64,000 bases of DNA from Desulfovibrio sp. GTDB taxonomy: Bacteria; Desulfobacterota; Desulfovibrionia; Desulfovibrionales; Desulfovibrionaceae. Positions 1 to 9,131 of this stretch are shown here, in pieces. The notes under the pieces are model-generated. The model had not been told where the DNA came from, searched no databases, and saw nothing but the letters and a program-made list of their open reading frames with translations. The stretch spans positions 434,001 through 498,000 of the forward strand of contig JACQYS010000022.1 of NCBI GenBank assembly GCA_016208105.1, in the 5' to 3' direction. Numbering within the stretch: the first letter of the stretch is position 1; each line of letters opens with the position of its first letter. The position numbers and the translations under genes are program-made.

Positions 1-3000
1 GTGGAGGACGGGTCCCAAAGACGGTTCGAGCTTTTCGGGCACGACCCCTACGACCCTGACTCCATAAGCCAGGACGATGTGATGTCTCTTCTGGAGGACT
101 CATCCGGCATCCTCTGGGCGGGCACCTATTCAGGAGGGCTGAACAAGCTTGTCCCGGGTTCGCGCTGGTTCGCCTCCTACCGCCGGATACCGGGCAATCC
201 TTCCTCACTGCCTGGAAAGGAAGTGAGCTCGGTCTTTCTTGGAAAAGACGGCGACCTCTGGGTTGGGCTTCGCTACAACGGCCTGGCCAGGATGGACCGG
301 ACCCGAAAGGTCGTGGAGCGTTTCCGGCATGACGGGGGCGACCCGGCCAGCCTGGCCGACGATCAGGTCAATTGCGTCATGGAGGATTCCAGGGGGCGCA
401 TATGGGTTGGCACTGTGGAGCAGGGCATCAGCGTCCTGGAACGATCCACAGGGAAATTCACCCACTACCGGCACAGGCCTGATGACCCCCAAAGCATCAG
501 CCAGGATAAAATCTGGTGGCTCTTTGAGGACCAGGCCGGAATCGTCTGGGCCGGAACCAGCAAGGGCGGGCTCAACCGGATCGACCCCCGGACCGGGCGC
601 GCCACCCGCTATGTCAACGATCCCAAGGACCCGGCGAGCATAAGCCACGACAGGGTCCGCTTCATCACCCAGTCCCGGGACGGCTCCCTGTGGATGGGTA
701 CCAATGCCGGGTTGAACCGTTTTCTCCCATGGAACGGCACGTTCACCAGCTGGAAAAACGACCCGAAAAATCCTGACAGTCTCTCGAATGATCGGGTCAC
801 GCCCATCGTGGAAGACGCTACCGGCGTGCTCTGGGTTGGGACGGACCAGGGACTGAACCGTTTCGATCCGTCCACGGGCAGGTTCAAGCGTTACATGGAG
901 CGGGACGGCCTGGCTGACGACGGCATCCAGGGCATGGCCATGGACGGACAGGGCAGGCTGTGGATGAGCACCTTCAAGGGCATATCGCGGCTTAACCCGG
1001 CAACCGGGGAAGTGAGGAACTATTCTCGGCGCGACGGGCTGGTCGGGGTGGAGTTCTACATGAACGCCTTCCACAAGGGGCACAACGGCGAACTCTTCTT
1101 TGGGGGCTTCTCGGGACTGAACGCGTTCTTTCCGGCGGATGTGCGGGACAACCTCCACGCCCCGTCCCTGGCGGTCACGGAGTTTCGCGTAAACAACCAT
1201 GTTAGGCCTCTGTCTTCCGCGGGCAGCGGCGGCAAGGTGGTGCTGAGTCCCAGCGACCAGAGCATGACCATCGAATTCGCGGCCATGGATTTCACCAATC
1301 CGGCAAGGAACCAATATGCGTACAAGCTGGAAGGGTTTGACGCCGAGTGGGTGGAGATAGGTTCTTCACGCAGGGCGACCTACACGAACCTCGATCCGGG
1401 CAATTACCGCTTCCTGGCCAAAGGCAGCAACAACGAGGGCCACTGGTGCAAAACGCCGCTGGCGATTTCCATGGAGGTCGTCCCGCCCTACTGGAAGACC
1501 TTGTGGTTCAAGACGGCGCTGGTGCTTGCCTGCGCGGGCGCCGCGTACGCGTTCTATTCCTTCCGTCTGAGCGCCCTGAAGACCCGGCGCAGGCAGTTGG
1601 AAGAGACCGTGGCCAGCCAGACGGCCTCGCTTCGCATCGAGATTGAGGAGCGCGTCAAGGCCGAGGCGGAACTCAGGCAGAGCCAGCAAAGCTTCAGGAC
1701 CATCTTTCTCTACAGCCCAGTTGCCGTGGGCATCATCTCGGTCCGTGACGAAGGCATCATCCAGGTGAACGAGGCCTTCTGCTCGCTGACTGGCTACACG
1801 GTGGAGCATGTCCTGGGCCGCACGTCGGCCGAGCTCGGGTTGTGGTACGACATGGAGAAGCGAAGGGAGCTGCTCGAAGAGGTTTTGGAGCGGCGGGTGG
1901 TGCTGAACCGGGAGATGGAGCTGGTGAACCGCTCCGGGGAACTGGTTCACGTGCTTTCCTCCGCCGCCCTCATCGAAGTGTTCAACGAGCCGTGCGTGCT
2001 GTGGCTGGTGCTTGACATATCGGAGCGCAAGGCGCTGGAGATGAGCATGGTCGAGGCCCGTGAACGGGCAGAGGCGGCCAACCAGGCCAAAAGCGATTTT
2101 CTGGCCAACATCAGCCACGAGATCCGCTCGCCCATGAACGCCATACTCGGGCTCACGGAGCTGGCCCTGCATCAGGACCCGCCGCCGACCCTGCGCGGCC
2201 ACCTGGAAAAGGTGGCTTCGGCCAGCCACGTACTCCTCGGAATAATAAACGATCTGCTGGACCTCTCCAAGATCGAAGCCGGAAAGATGGAGTTGTTTTC
2301 CGCCCCCTTCTCGCTTGGGTCCGTTCTGGACAGGATTTCGGATATCTACGCGACCAAGGCCAAGGAAAAGGGGATCGAGTTTTCAGTGGACATCCAGGAC
2401 GGTGTTCCCTTGTATCTGAGCGGAGACAGCTTGAGGCTCGAGCAGATTCTCATCAACCTGGTGGGCAATGCCGTGAAATTCACCAGCCAGGGCGGGGTGA
2501 ACGTATCCGTGGGCGGCGCTGAAACAGAGCCCGGGAAGGCTACGCTCTCCTTCACCGTTACGGACAGCGGCATCGGCATGAACGAGGAGCAGATCGAACG
2601 CGTGTTCAGTCCCTTTGTTCAGGCGGACGCCTCCATGTCCCGGAAGTTCGAGGGCACCGGCCTTGGCCTGTCGATCGTGCGCAAACTCGTGGACCTGATG
2701 GGCGGGGATGTCGCTGTTCAGAGCTCGCCAGGCCAGGGAAGCACCTTCACGTTCACGGCCCGGTTCGAACTGGATACGTCCGAAGCGGTTCAGCCTGTGG
2801 CCAGCCGTGGCCAAGCCTCCGGGCTGGAAGGCCTGCGGGTTCTGGTGGTGGACGACAATGCCTTGAACAGGGAACTCACCGCGGAACTGCTCAAGATGGC
2901 GGGGGTGGACACCCGGGCAGTCGCCGGGGGCAAGGAGGCCCTGGAGGTTCTTTCAGAGGATGCCTTCGATGCCGCCCTATTGGATGTCCAGATGCCGGAG

Positions 3001-3213
3001 ATGGACGGCTACGAGCTGTCCAGGGCCATACGCGCGCTTCCATTGCCCGGGCGCATGATTCTCCTGGCCCTTACCGCGCACGCAATGTCCGGCGACAAGG
3101 AGCGCTGCCTGGAAGCGGGCATGGACGGCTACCTCACCAAACCCGTCATGCCGGAGGTCCTGTTCGCAACGCTTCGGAAGATGCTCGGCCGCGAAAGAGG
3201 GGCCAAGGCCTGA
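1..3213 (+). CDS. Hybrid sensor histidine kinase with two-component-regulator propeller, 5'-partial
   Basis: This is a membrane hybrid histidine kinase of the one-protein two-component (HTCS-like) type, reading from the window edge. The first ~390 residues are repeated propeller blades with motifs like [14 protein letters not shown] and [17 protein letters not shown]-like domain follows (about 400-495), then one membrane helix (about 500-522) and a short coiled coil. A PAS domain (about 565-685), a HisKA domain with phospho-acceptor His706 in NISHEIRSP, a HATPase domain and a C-terminal receiver come next. The receiver has acidic pair D951/D952, phospho-acceptor Asp995 and a conserved Lys in LTKPV. 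Complete members start with a signal peptide and more blades, so the gene almost certainly begins upstream. No DNA-binding domain is present, so the phosphate probably goes to a partner protein. The ligand is unknown. The family call is firm. Confidence 0.9.
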   Translation: MEDGSQRRFELFGHDPYDPDSISQDDVMSLLEDSSGILWAGTYSGGLNKLVPGSRWFASYRRIPGNPSSLPGKEVSSVFLGKDGDLWVGLRYNGLARMDRTRKVVERFRHDGGDPASLADDQVNCVMEDSRGRIWVGTVEQGISVLERSTGKFTHYRHRPDDPQSISQDKIWWLFEDQAGIVWAGTSKGGLNRIDPRTGRATRYVNDPKDPASISHDRVRFITQSRDGSLWMGTNAGLNRFLPWNGTFTSWKNDPKNPDSLSNDRVTPIVEDATGVLWVGTDQGLNRFDPSTGRFKRYMERDGLADDGIQGMAMDGQGRLWMSTFKGISRLNPATGEVRNYSRRDGLVGVEFYMNAFHKGHNGELFFGGFSGLNAFFPADVRDNLHAPSLAVTEFRVNNHVRPLSSAGSGGKVVLSPSDQSMTIEFAAMDFTNPARNQYAYKLEGFDAEWVEIGSSRRATYTNLDPGNYRFLAKGSNNEGHWCKTPLAISMEVVPPYWKTLWFKTALVLACAGAAYAFYSFRLSALKTRRRQLEETVASQTASLRIEIEERVKAEAELRQSQQSFRTIFLYSPVAVGIISVRDEGIIQVNEAFCSLTGYTVEHVLGRTSAELGLWYDMEKRRELLEEVLERRVVLNREMELVNRSGELVHVLSSAALIEVFNEPCVLWLVLDISERKALEMSMVEARERAEAANQAKSDFLANISHEIRSPMNAILGLTELALHQDPPPTLRGHLEKVASASHVLLGIINDLLDLSKIEAGKMELFSAPFSLGSVLDRISDIYATKAKEKGIEFSVDIQDGVPLYLSGDSLRLEQILINLVGNAVKFTSQGGVNVSVGGAETEPGKATLSFTVTDSGIGMNEEQIERVFSPFVQADASMSRKFEGTGLGLSIVRKLVDLMGGDVAVQSSPGQGSTFTFTARFELDTSEAVQPVASRGQASGLEGLRVLVVDDNALNRELTAELLKMAGVDTRAVAGGKEALEVLSEDAFDAALLDVQMPEMDGYELSRAIRALPLPGRMILLALTAHAMSGDKERCLEAGMDGYLTKPVMPEVLFATLRKMLGRERGAKA

Positions 3214-3261
3214 GAAAGGGCTTGGAATACTTGCGCCCCAAAGGTATGAACCCGCCCAGGC

Positions 3262-4131
3262 ATGACCAAACAGCCCACTGTCCGGGATATTCTCCTCAAG
3301 ACTGAAACCTATCTGCGCGACAAGCAAGTCGACTCCCCGCGCCTCTCGGCCCAGGTGCTCCTGGCCACGGGGCTTGGCCTTGACCGCGTGGGACTCTTTC
3401 TCAACATGGACCGCCCGCTACGACCTACGGAGCTGGACCTCCTGCGTCCGCTGGTGGCCAGGCGGGGGGCTGGAGAACCCGTGGCCTACATTACCGGCGA
3501 ACGGGAGTTCTTCAGCCTCGCCTTCGAGGTGACGCCCGACGTTCTCATCCCCAGACCGGAGACCGAGATGATAGTCGAGGAGGCCCTGCGCCGCATTCCG
3601 GGGGAGAGCGATCTGGCCTTCGCGGACCTGGGAACCGGCTCCGGTTGTCTGGCCGTGACCTTGGCCACGCATTTGCCCACGTCGCGCGGGGTGGCCCTGG
3701 ACGTGAGCAAAGGCGCCCTGGCCGTGGCCGAGCGCAACGCCGTTCGTCATGGAGTCCGGGACAGATTGGAATTCGTGGAGGCCTCCTTCTCCGGCCTGCC
3801 GGCAAAGTCAGGGGGCTACGGACTCATCGTGTCCAACCCTCCCTACGTGAGCGAAGGCGAATACGGCGAACTCTCGCCCGAGGTGGCTGCGCACGAGCCC
3901 GTCTCGGCCTTGGTCCCCGGAACCACGGGCCTGGAGGCCTATCCCGGCATTGTGGAGGTCGCCTGGAGAACCCTCGCTCCGGGCGGAGTGCTCATTCTTG
4001 AAATCGGCTGGAAGCAGGGCGAAGCGGTGAAGGGTTTTCTGGAATCCGCGGATTTCGGTTTCGAAGCCGCAGCCGTCCTGCCTGATCTGGCCGGACATGA
4101 CCGGATTGTGCTTGGGAAAAAGCCGGAGTAG
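3262..4131 (+). CDS. prmC: Peptide chain release factor N5-glutamine methyltransferase PrmC
   Basis: PrmC methylates the glutamine of the GGQ motif in RF1 and RF2 using S-adenosylmethionine, which supports efficient translation termination. The 289-residue length is normal for the family. The N-terminal helical substrate-binding domain spans about residues 1-80. The SAM-binding motif LADLGTGSGCLAV-like segment lies near 116-128, and the diagnostic catalytic NPPY motif (SNPPYVSEGEY) lies near residue 193. The start at ATG 3262 lies 48 bp after the kinase gene. In many bacteria prmC follows prfA, which is not seen here. A membrane protein gene follows closely and may be co-transcribed. I see nothing abnormal. 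Confidence 0.95.
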   Translation: MTKQPTVRDILLKTETYLRDKQVDSPRLSAQVLLATGLGLDRVGLFLNMDRPLRPTELDLLRPLVARRGAGEPVAYITGEREFFSLAFEVTPDVLIPRPETEMIVEEALRRIPGESDLAFADLGTGSGCLAVTLATHLPTSRGVALDVSKGALAVAERNAVRHGVRDRLEFVEASFSGLPAKSGGYGLIVSNPPYVSEGEYGELSPEVAAHEPVSALVPGTTGLEAYPGIVEVAWRTLAPGGVLILEIGWKQGEAVKGFLESADFGFEAAAVLPDLAGHDRIVLGKKPE

Positions 4132-4171
4132 GAAACTAACCTCTTTGCCAATTCCAGGCCAAGGTGGGAGC

Positions 4172-5641
4172 ATGCTGGAACTCGTGGTCTTTTTGTGCGG
4201 CGCCGTGGTCATGGTGGTCGAACTGGCTGCCACGCGGGTGCTGGCCCCCTTTCTCGGAACATCCACCGTGGTCTGGACCAGCGTCATCGGCGTCATCCTG
4301 GCGGCCCTGTCCCTGGGGTACTGGTGGGGCGGGCGCCTGGCGGACAGGCATCCTTCGCCAAAAGCCCTGTCTCTGGTCATTCTCCTGGCCGCCGTGTTCA
4401 CCGGCCTGATCGGCTTTTCCCGTTCATTCGTGGTGGAGATGATCCAGGCGTCCGGCAGCGGCCTTCATTTCAGCTCCGTTCAGGCCGTGGTGCTGCTGTT
4501 CGCCCCTCCGGCCACGCTTCTGGGCATGGTGTCGCCTTTCGCGGCCAGAATCCGCATGACGGACTGCTCCCGGGCTGGCAGTACGGTGGGCAGGCTCTAC
4601 GCCCTGTCCACGGTGGGCAGCATCGTGGGCACCTTTGCCGGGGGGTTCTTCCTGATAGCCTTCTTCGGCAGCGCCATGATCCTTTTTCTCATGGCCTCGG
4701 TGCTGGCTCTGGCCTCCATTCTGTGCCACGTGGGCAAATGGCCCCTCAAGGCCGCCCTGGCCGGGGTGTTCGTGGCCTTGTACCTGGTGGCGGCGGCGGA
4801 CGCGCGTTCCCTGGCCGCTTCCGGCGTCATCGATGTGGACACCCCTTACCAGAGGGTGCTGGTCTATCCCTCGCGCGATTTTACCTCCGGCCGGGCCATG
4901 CGGGCCTTGAGCACTGGGCCCGAGGGCGTGCAGGGGGGCGTCTATCCGGACGAGCCCAATGCCCTGGCCTTAAACTACACCCGCTACCTGCCCATGGCCT
5001 CCCATTTTTCTCCGGACATGCGCCGGGTGCTGGTGCTTGGCGGCGGCGCGTACGCCTTTCCAAAGTATGTGCTTTCAAAACATCCGTCGGCCACGCTCGA
5101 CGTGGTGGAGATCGACCCCGGCATCACCGCCCTGGCCAAAGCCCATTTCTTCCTGCCGGACGACGCGCGCCAGCGCATCATTCATGAAGACGCCCGGACG
5201 TTTTTGAACGCCAATTCGAGCCGCTACGACGTGATCGTGGAGGACGTGTTCAATTCGGCGGCCTCCATTCCCTTTCATCTGGCCACGGTGGAGACCGTCA
5301 GGAAGATCGCGGACGCCCTGAAAGACGACGGCGTGCTCATCGTGAACACCATCGCCGCTCTTGAAGGGCCGAAATCCAGGCTTTACAAATCCTTCTTCGC
5401 CACCTACGCGTCCGTGTTCCCGCAGGTCCACGCCGTGCGGGCCTGGGGATCGAGCGCCGAAACCGATTTGCAGAACATCCTGCTTGTCTGTTTCAAGTCC
5501 TCCGCGCCCAGGCAGTGGACCAGCCCGGATGAATCCATGCAGACGAAACTGGACAGGCGCATACCGGCCCCCGACCTGGCCGGGGCCCTGGTACTGACGG
5601 ACGATTTCGCCCCTGTTGAACGCTATCTAACCGGTTGGTGA
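4172..5641 (+). CDS. Membrane-anchored spermidine synthase-like methyltransferase-fold protein
   Basis: The N-terminal half (about residues 1-215) is a set of hydrophobic helices like those of fused MFS/spermidine-synthase proteins. The C-terminal half (about 270-480) has the spermidine synthase Rossmann fold: VLVLGGGAYAFPKYVL for the cofactor loop, DVVEIDPGI for the acidic strand-2 residue, and HEDARTFL followed by DVIVEDVFNS. These would bind an aminopropyl donor such as decarboxylated SAM or a related ligand, but the natural substrate of the membrane-fused family is not settled. I chose ATG 4172 because a purine-rich AAGGTGGGAG stands directly upstream. An alternative upstream start at 4097 would overlap prmC and add an unrelated basic tail. 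The product would be 489 residues. The gene lies 40 bp after prmC and 3 bp before the next gene. Confidence 0.8.
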   Translation: MLELVVFLCGAVVMVVELAATRVLAPFLGTSTVVWTSVIGVILAALSLGYWWGGRLADRHPSPKALSLVILLAAVFTGLIGFSRSFVVEMIQASGSGLHFSSVQAVVLLFAPPATLLGMVSPFAARIRMTDCSRAGSTVGRLYALSTVGSIVGTFAGGFFLIAFFGSAMILFLMASVLALASILCHVGKWPLKAALAGVFVALYLVAAADARSLAASGVIDVDTPYQRVLVYPSRDFTSGRAMRALSTGPEGVQGGVYPDEPNALALNYTRYLPMASHFSPDMRRVLVLGGGAYAFPKYVLSKHPSATLDVVEIDPGITALAKAHFFLPDDARQRIIHEDARTFLNANSSRYDVIVEDVFNSAASIPFHLATVETVRKIADALKDDGVLIVNTIAALEGPKSRLYKSFFATYASVFPQVHAVRAWGSSAETDLQNILLVCFKSSAPRQWTSPDESMQTKLDRRIPAPDLAGALVLTDDFAPVERYLTGW

Positions 5642-5644
5642 CCA

Positions 5645-6142
5645 ATGAATGACAAAGACCCCTGCCCCTGCGGCTCCGAACGCTCCCTGTCGGAATGCTG
5701 CGGCCCCATCGTTTCCGGAAAGAGCCTGGCCCCCACGGCCGAGGCCCTCATGCGCTCGCGCTACTCGGCCTATGCCCTGGGCGACATGGCCCATCTGAAG
5801 CGCTCCCTGGACCCGCGCTGGCACGCTACCTTCGACGAACCCGGAGCCAAGGAATGGTCCGAGAAGGCCACCTGGAAGGGACTGACGGTTCTTTCCACCA
5901 AGGCCGGACAGGAAGGGGATGAAGAGGGCGAGGTGGAGTTCGTGGCCCGCTTCGAGATGGACGGCGAGGAGCAGCAGATGCGAGAGAGGGCGCGCTTTCG
6001 CAAGAAGGGCGGGGAATGGCGCTACCTGGACGGCAAGGTGAAGTCCACCCAGGAGCCTGTGGTCGCCTCCGGACCCAAGGTGGGGCGCAATGATCCCTGC
6101 CCCTGCGGCAGCGGGAAAAAGTTTAAAAAGTGCTGCGGCTGA
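5645..6142 (+). CDS. YchJ-like protein with two SEC-C motifs
   Basis: This is a 165-residue protein of the YchJ/UPF0225 type. It has a SEC-C zinc-binding motif at each end: [17 protein letters not shown] near residues 5-21 and [17 protein letters not shown] at the C-terminus. The middle contains the family signature [17 protein letters not shown] and an NTF2-like fold region. SEC-C motifs bind zinc and often mediate contact with ribosome- or SecB-associated partners, but no definite function is known for YchJ. The gene starts 3 bp after the preceding stop, so co-expression is likely. It is followed by the tRNA-fMet transcription unit. Confidence 0.85.
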   Translation: MNDKDPCPCGSERSLSECCGPIVSGKSLAPTAEALMRSRYSAYALGDMAHLKRSLDPRWHATFDEPGAKEWSEKATWKGLTVLSTKAGQEGDEEGEVEFVARFEMDGEEQQMRERARFRKKGGEWRYLDGKVKSTQEPVVASGPKVGRNDPCPCGSGKKFKKCCG

Positions 6143-6172
6143 GAGATATTCTCCGCTTTTTTCAAATAGCTG

Positions 6173-6201
6173 TTGACAGCATGACCCCTCGAGCGTAATC
6201 A
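6173..6201 (+). promoter_or_regulatory. Sigma-70 promoter of tRNA-fMet
   Basis: A perfect TTGACA at 6173-6178 is separated by 17 bp from TAATCA at 6196-6201. The expected start point is near 6208, about 9 bp before the mature tRNA 5' end. The spacing is ideal for the housekeeping sigma factor, and a strong promoter is expected for an initiator tRNA. Confidence 0.8.
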
Positions 6202-6216
6202 CCACTTTCCCAACGA

Positions 6217-6293
6217 CGCGGGGTGGAGCAGACCGGTAGCTCATCGGGCTCATAACCCGAAGACCGTGGGTTCAAATCCCACCCCCGCAACCA
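6217..6293 (+). tRNA. Initiator tRNA-fMet (CAT)
   Basis: The 77-nt sequence folds as a cloverleaf with anticodon CAT in the loop CTCATAA. It has the three initiator hallmarks: an unpaired C1-A72 at the acceptor end, three consecutive G-C pairs (GGG/CCC) in the anticodon stem, and a GTTCAAAT T-loop. The terminal CCA is encoded. It has its own promoter upstream and a hairpin terminator ten bases downstream. The compositionally foreign DNA that starts beyond the terminator makes its 3' end a plausible integration site, but I found no second copy of the 3' end in the window. Confidence 0.97.
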
Positions 6294-6302
6294 AGGAAAT
6301 CA

Positions 6303-6335
6303 GGGCCTTACGGAGAATATCCGTAGGGCCCTTTT
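6303..6335 (+). terminator. Rho-independent terminator after tRNA-fMet
   Basis: A 12-bp stem (GGGCCTTACGGA with TCCGTAGGGCCC, one T-G wobble) encloses the 5-nt loop GAATA and is followed by TTTTCC. It sits 10 bp after the tRNA CCA end. Confidence 0.85.
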
Positions 6336-6430
6336 CCATTAAATCTAGTAAAATAACTCTAGTGGTACATATCTGGTACAAACGACAGCGCAAGCCGTCC
6401 CCAGATTTCCAACTTTCAAAGAAATCCAAA

Positions 6431-6456
6431 GAAAAAGGCCGATAAACCCGGCCTTT
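6431..6456 (-). terminator. Rho-independent terminator of the broken ArdC-like gene
   Basis: An 8-bp stem (AAAGGCCG / CGGCCTTT, 7-nt loop) reads on the minus strand into TTTTTCTTT. It lies about 50 bp beyond the natural stop codon of the ArdC-like remnant, so this remnant seems to have kept its 3' end and terminator. Confidence 0.65.
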
Positions 6457-6503
6457 CCTGTGATTCGTCCTTGATCTTCTTTACTCTGCCCGGTGGTCTT
6501 GCT

Positions 6504-6792
6504 CTATTGCACGCCAAGGATGAAATCCGCTGCCCGCTGCCCGCTGCCCGCTAGGCCTGGGATGCTGCCTGGACGGCAAGCTTGGAATCGCCCTTAAAAG
6601 CCTTGGTCCATCCTGAAATATACGCGGCGCAATTTTCCAAGGTTTCGCGCTAAATCCCGGCGCATCCACAAAGTAAGGCCGCGCCCATCTCGGCTACAAG
6701 GTCTTCCTTGGAGTATTCCCGATCCCCGAAGTGGCGGACCTCGCCGGAGTTTCTACGATTCAAACGGCTTTTGATTTCACGGTAATCCAGGT
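6504..6792 (-). pseudogene. ArdC-like zincin antirestriction/metallopeptidase C-terminal remnant
   Basis: Reading the minus strand gives SRLNRRNSGEVRHFG, then REYSKEDLVAEMGAALLC, then an in-frame TAG, then NCAAYISGWTKAF and SKLAVQAASQA. After a frameshift the frame resumes as AADFILGVQ and stops at 6504. These blocks match the C-terminal part of ArdC-like (DUF1738-type) proteins carried by plasmids, ICEs and phages. The protein is broken in three ways: the N-terminal DNA-binding part and the HExxH zinc site are missing, one internal stop is present, and the last frame is shifted at a triplicated 7-bp unit (CTGCCCG, 6530-6550). The family call rests on remembered family motifs. Confidence 0.6.
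6530..6552. repeat. Triplicated 7-bp unit CTGCCCG
   Basis: Three exact adjacent copies of CTGCCCG lie inside the ArdC-like remnant. The reading frame of the conserved C-terminus is restored on either side only if the repeat length is changed, so slippage here is the likely frameshift cause. Confidence 0.7.
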
Positions 6793-6836
6793 AACTGCTT
6801 CAAACAAAATAACAATATGAAAGATACTATTGCACC

Positions 6837-7064
6837 ATGAATAGTAATGACTTACAAGTAATATATCAATACTGTATCAAAAGAGAACCGTACTCCATTT
6901 TCTCAAAAGTTTCTGGAGCAATTACACCGTTTAATGAGTACAATTACGCCGGTATTGCGACATTCAAATTGTCTAAGAAAGCAAGGGCTATAAAATATGA
7001 CTACCAGTTAAGATTATTATGTGTCACTAGAAGCCAGACGGAAACTCTTTTTGGTGTTCTTTGA
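6837..7064 (+). CDS. Doubtful small hypothetical protein in AT-rich island
   Basis: This 75-residue frame opens with ATG in AT-rich DNA and has no recognisable motif or signal peptide. Its 3' end overlaps the opposite-strand gene ending at 7027. Only a weak purine stretch (GAAAGATACT) precedes the ATG. It could be a real island gene or chance; low GC makes random long frames less likely but not negligible. Confidence 0.25.
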   Translation: MNSNDLQVIYQYCIKREPYSIFSKVSGAITPFNEYNYAGIATFKLSKKARAIKYDYQLRLLCVTRSQTETLFGVL

Positions 7065-7518
7065 GTAAAGGTCTGTAAGTAATAATAAGCTCCGAGAATA
7101 GTTTCGCTGAATTTCTTAGTTTAGTCTTTGGTCTATATGTAATATTTACAGTCGGGAAATACCAATTATACACATCCTCATCATCGTCATTATACTTCTC
7201 AGAATATTTTCCATACTGTTTACCAATCTCTGCCAAGAGTTTACCCTTGTCGTCGGGATAACCTTCTACCGCGATCGTGAGTAATCTATTTTTATAATAC
7301 TGATATGTGACATCTTTAATGATAACGCCATTGATGTACATTTTCTCGTTTGGGTTTCTATACCAATGATTATTTTGCGCGGGGATTATTTTTATAAAAT
7401 GAGAAGGTATAGGTGAACCCCACTTAAGACCCCTAAACCCGTCAGGCTCGCTAGCTACAGCATTACCAGCCAATACTAGCAGTATGAACAACAAGAAACG
7501 AATAGATTTAGTGTTCAT
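7027..7518 (-). CDS. Hypothetical secreted protein of AT-rich island
   Basis: This is a 163-residue protein with a clear Sec signal peptide (NTKSIRFLLFILLVLAGNAVAS), so the mature part should be periplasmic. The mature part begins with a FRGLKWGSPIP segment, like the short FRGIKWG-type motif of several small uncharacterised secreted proteins. It continues with alternating aromatic and charged beta-type segments. I do not recognise a catalytic site. I chose ATG 7518 over GTG 7521 because an AGAGG lies about 9 bp upstream. Its start overlaps the end of the next gene by 11 bp, so the two are probably translated together. Base composition is far more AT-rich than the flanking chromosome, which suggests horizontal acquisition. 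Confidence 0.6.
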   Translation of the reverse strand: MNTKSIRFLLFILLVLAGNAVASEPDGFRGLKWGSPIPSHFIKIIPAQNNHWYRNPNEKMYINGVIIKDVTYQYYKNRLLTIAVEGYPDDKGKLLAEIGKQYGKYSEKYNDDDEDVYNWYFPTVNITYRPKTKLRNSAKLFSELIITYRPLLKEHQKEFPSGF

Positions 7519-8242
7519 CACTGTTAACCTCTTGTGTGGTGATTGGCTTTGTAAAATACGTTGGAAGAGGTATGAATTGGTGATCTGGATATTTCTTTTT
7601 TAAGATTTCATGAAACTCAACAGCTACTGATGGAATATTTTTCAATAATTTTCCTTCCATTTCATATATTTCATCAACCAAAGAGCTTGCCTGTGCTACA
7701 ATATTTTTAGGCAACATTTTATCAATTTCATCTAATGTCCTATCATACCAAACTTTATCCTTAATTTGTATCGCTAGCTTTTGCAATTGTAAGTTGATAG
7801 CATTAAACTCTTTAATATTATTGATGAATAAATGAAAACTTTTCTCTAACCCTGAAAGCCTTCCCATTACTATATGATTCTCTGTGTTTATTAAGAACGA
7901 TAGCGTTTTATAGTCAATCACTACGTTTGAATAGTCAACCATGTTTAAAATATCCATTTGTAAGTATTTGTATTGCTTGTCTCTTACCCCATCAAGTTCT
8001 TTTTTGATAGATTTCAGCAATGAATACTGTTGAATGATGGTGAAGATAACGAAGTCGCCACTCGCTTTATTATCACCAACAGTCTTCAACTCTTCTTTTC
8101 TTATTGTCCATCTGAAAGCAGAGTATGCGCCAATAAATGCACCAGCCAATGGCCCAACAATGACTTTCATCCACGACAAGTAATCAATATTCGTTAGATG
8201 TGTCATGATGATTTCAAAGTGCTGTTGTACATCTGCTGGCAT
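7508..8242 (-). CDS. Hypothetical membrane-anchored helical protein of AT-rich island
   Basis: This 244-residue protein has one probable membrane helix near residues 24-42 (SWMKVIVGPLAGAFIGAYSA). A long cytoplasmic helical region follows, rich in Leu, Ile and Lys with coiled-coil character. There are no recognisable catalytic motifs. The start at 8242 is supported by GGAG seven bases upstream. The gene lies between another membrane protein gene (8298-8822) and a secreted protein gene (7027-7518), all on the minus strand with short gaps or overlap, so it looks like a three-gene transcription unit. The function is unknown. Membrane helix plus coiled coil is common in phage-defence effectors, but nothing here proves that role. 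Confidence 0.6.
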   Translation of the reverse strand: MPADVQQHFEIIMTHLTNIDYLSWMKVIVGPLAGAFIGAYSAFRWTIRKEELKTVGDNKASGDFVIFTIIQQYSLLKSIKKELDGVRDKQYKYLQMDILNMVDYSNVVIDYKTLSFLINTENHIVMGRLSGLEKSFHLFINNIKEFNAINLQLQKLAIQIKDKVWYDRTLDEIDKMLPKNIVAQASSLVDEIYEMEGKLLKNIPSVAVEFHEILKKKYPDHQFIPLPTYFTKPITTQEVNSDEH

Positions 8243-8297
8243 TAATTGCTCCAGATTCTAAACGAAATTTCTCCTAATTACACTTAAAGAAAATAAA

Positions 8298-8822
8298 TCA
8301 TACTTTTGAAAGACAAATATAAATACAAACAGCACCAGCGCCAACAGGAACAATAAAGTCAAGTCCTATTGTTTTAAAACTAAATATGTACTTTGACTTG
8401 TTCCTTAAGCTCTTCAACTCTTCATTTACTGCTGTACTGTGTTGCGAATACAATTTCTCATCAGCCAATGATATTAATTGCTTTCGTATATCATTATATC
8501 TTTCATAAAAGTAAGTTGTGATATAATTTATAAACTCGTATAATGTTAATGCCAGTATTGCAGAATACAATATAGTATTATTTAAATTTTGAAATGTTAC
8601 ACCATAATAATTAATATTTTGTATGACTATGTTAAAATTCGAAAAAAATATTCCTATGGATGAAAAGACAAGCAAGTTTCTTCTGATTCTCTCCGCACGA
8701 TCAGACAAATCAAAAGAAAGGTCATTTGTGGGTTTAACGGGAGGCCTGCTTGTTGATTCCGTTCTAGGGTTCAAACCAGGAGTGATCTCAACAGAGGCGT
8801 TTGAATCTTTGACCTGATCCAT
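8298..8822 (-). CDS. Hypothetical two-to-three-helix membrane protein of AT-rich island
   Basis: This 174-residue protein starts at ATG 8822 with GGGAG upstream. Residues 1-45 are polar. Hydrophobic segments lie near 50-68 (RNLLVFSSIGIFFSNF) and 85-105 (TILYSAILALTLYEFINYI). A helical charged stretch (YNDIRKQLISLADEKL) follows, and a C-terminal hydrophobic segment (FIVPVGAGAVCIYICL) ends the protein. The pattern of two early helices and a helical cytosolic part is loosely like SLATT-type membrane proteins, but I cannot assign the family. It is the first gene of the apparent three-gene minus-strand unit. Confidence 0.55.
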   Translation of the reverse strand: MDQVKDSNASVEITPGLNPRTESTSRPPVKPTNDLSFDLSDRAERIRRNLLVFSSIGIFFSNFNIVIQNINYYGVTFQNLNNTILYSAILALTLYEFINYITTYFYERYNDIRKQLISLADEKLYSQHSTAVNEELKSLRNKSKYIFSFKTIGLDFIVPVGAGAVCIYICLSKV

Positions 8823-8964
8823 TGAAACAAACTCCCAGACAAACAATTAAGGTGAATCTGACCCACCTACTCGTAACCCTACCTTCTTTTGCATGATGTC
8901 AAAAGTAATCGCAATACCCGTGGAAACACGCCTAGAGCTAGGATAACCCAGGCTCCAAGCATGA

Positions 8965-9126
8965 CTACGAAACCAACCTAAGATTTGCCCATGTCTTTTG
9001 AGACTTGTTGCCCCCGGCAAGTTTTATAAAATCCTTAAGCTGCTTGCCTAGCTCCTGGTCCTGATAGAATTTGAGTGCATCGTCGGTTGATCTGGCTAAA
9101 GACTCAGTGAAATAATTGCACGCTAT
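8965..9126 (-). pseudogene. 3' fragment of an unidentified gene
   Basis: The minus strand encodes an open stretch ending at 8965 that reads ESLARSTDDALKFYQDQ, then ELGKQLKDFIKLAGGNK and SQKTWANLRLVS before TAG. Its amphipathic, protein-like composition contrasts with the surrounding noncoding DNA. Its upstream part is cut exactly where the IS3 transposase remnant begins on the other strand (9132), so it looks like a gene truncated by an insertion or rearrangement. No start codon or family is recognisable. Confidence 0.35.
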
Positions 9127-9131
9127 AGCCA

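Noticed and set aside
4097-4171. Upstream start for the spermidine-synthase-like gene overlapping prmC
   Set aside because: The extra residues are basic and unrelated to the family; ATG 4172 has its own good ribosome binding site.
6217-6293. Second copy of the tRNA-fMet 3' end as an attachment site
   Set aside because: I looked across the island to 9570 and saw no repeat of the tRNA T-arm or acceptor sequence.
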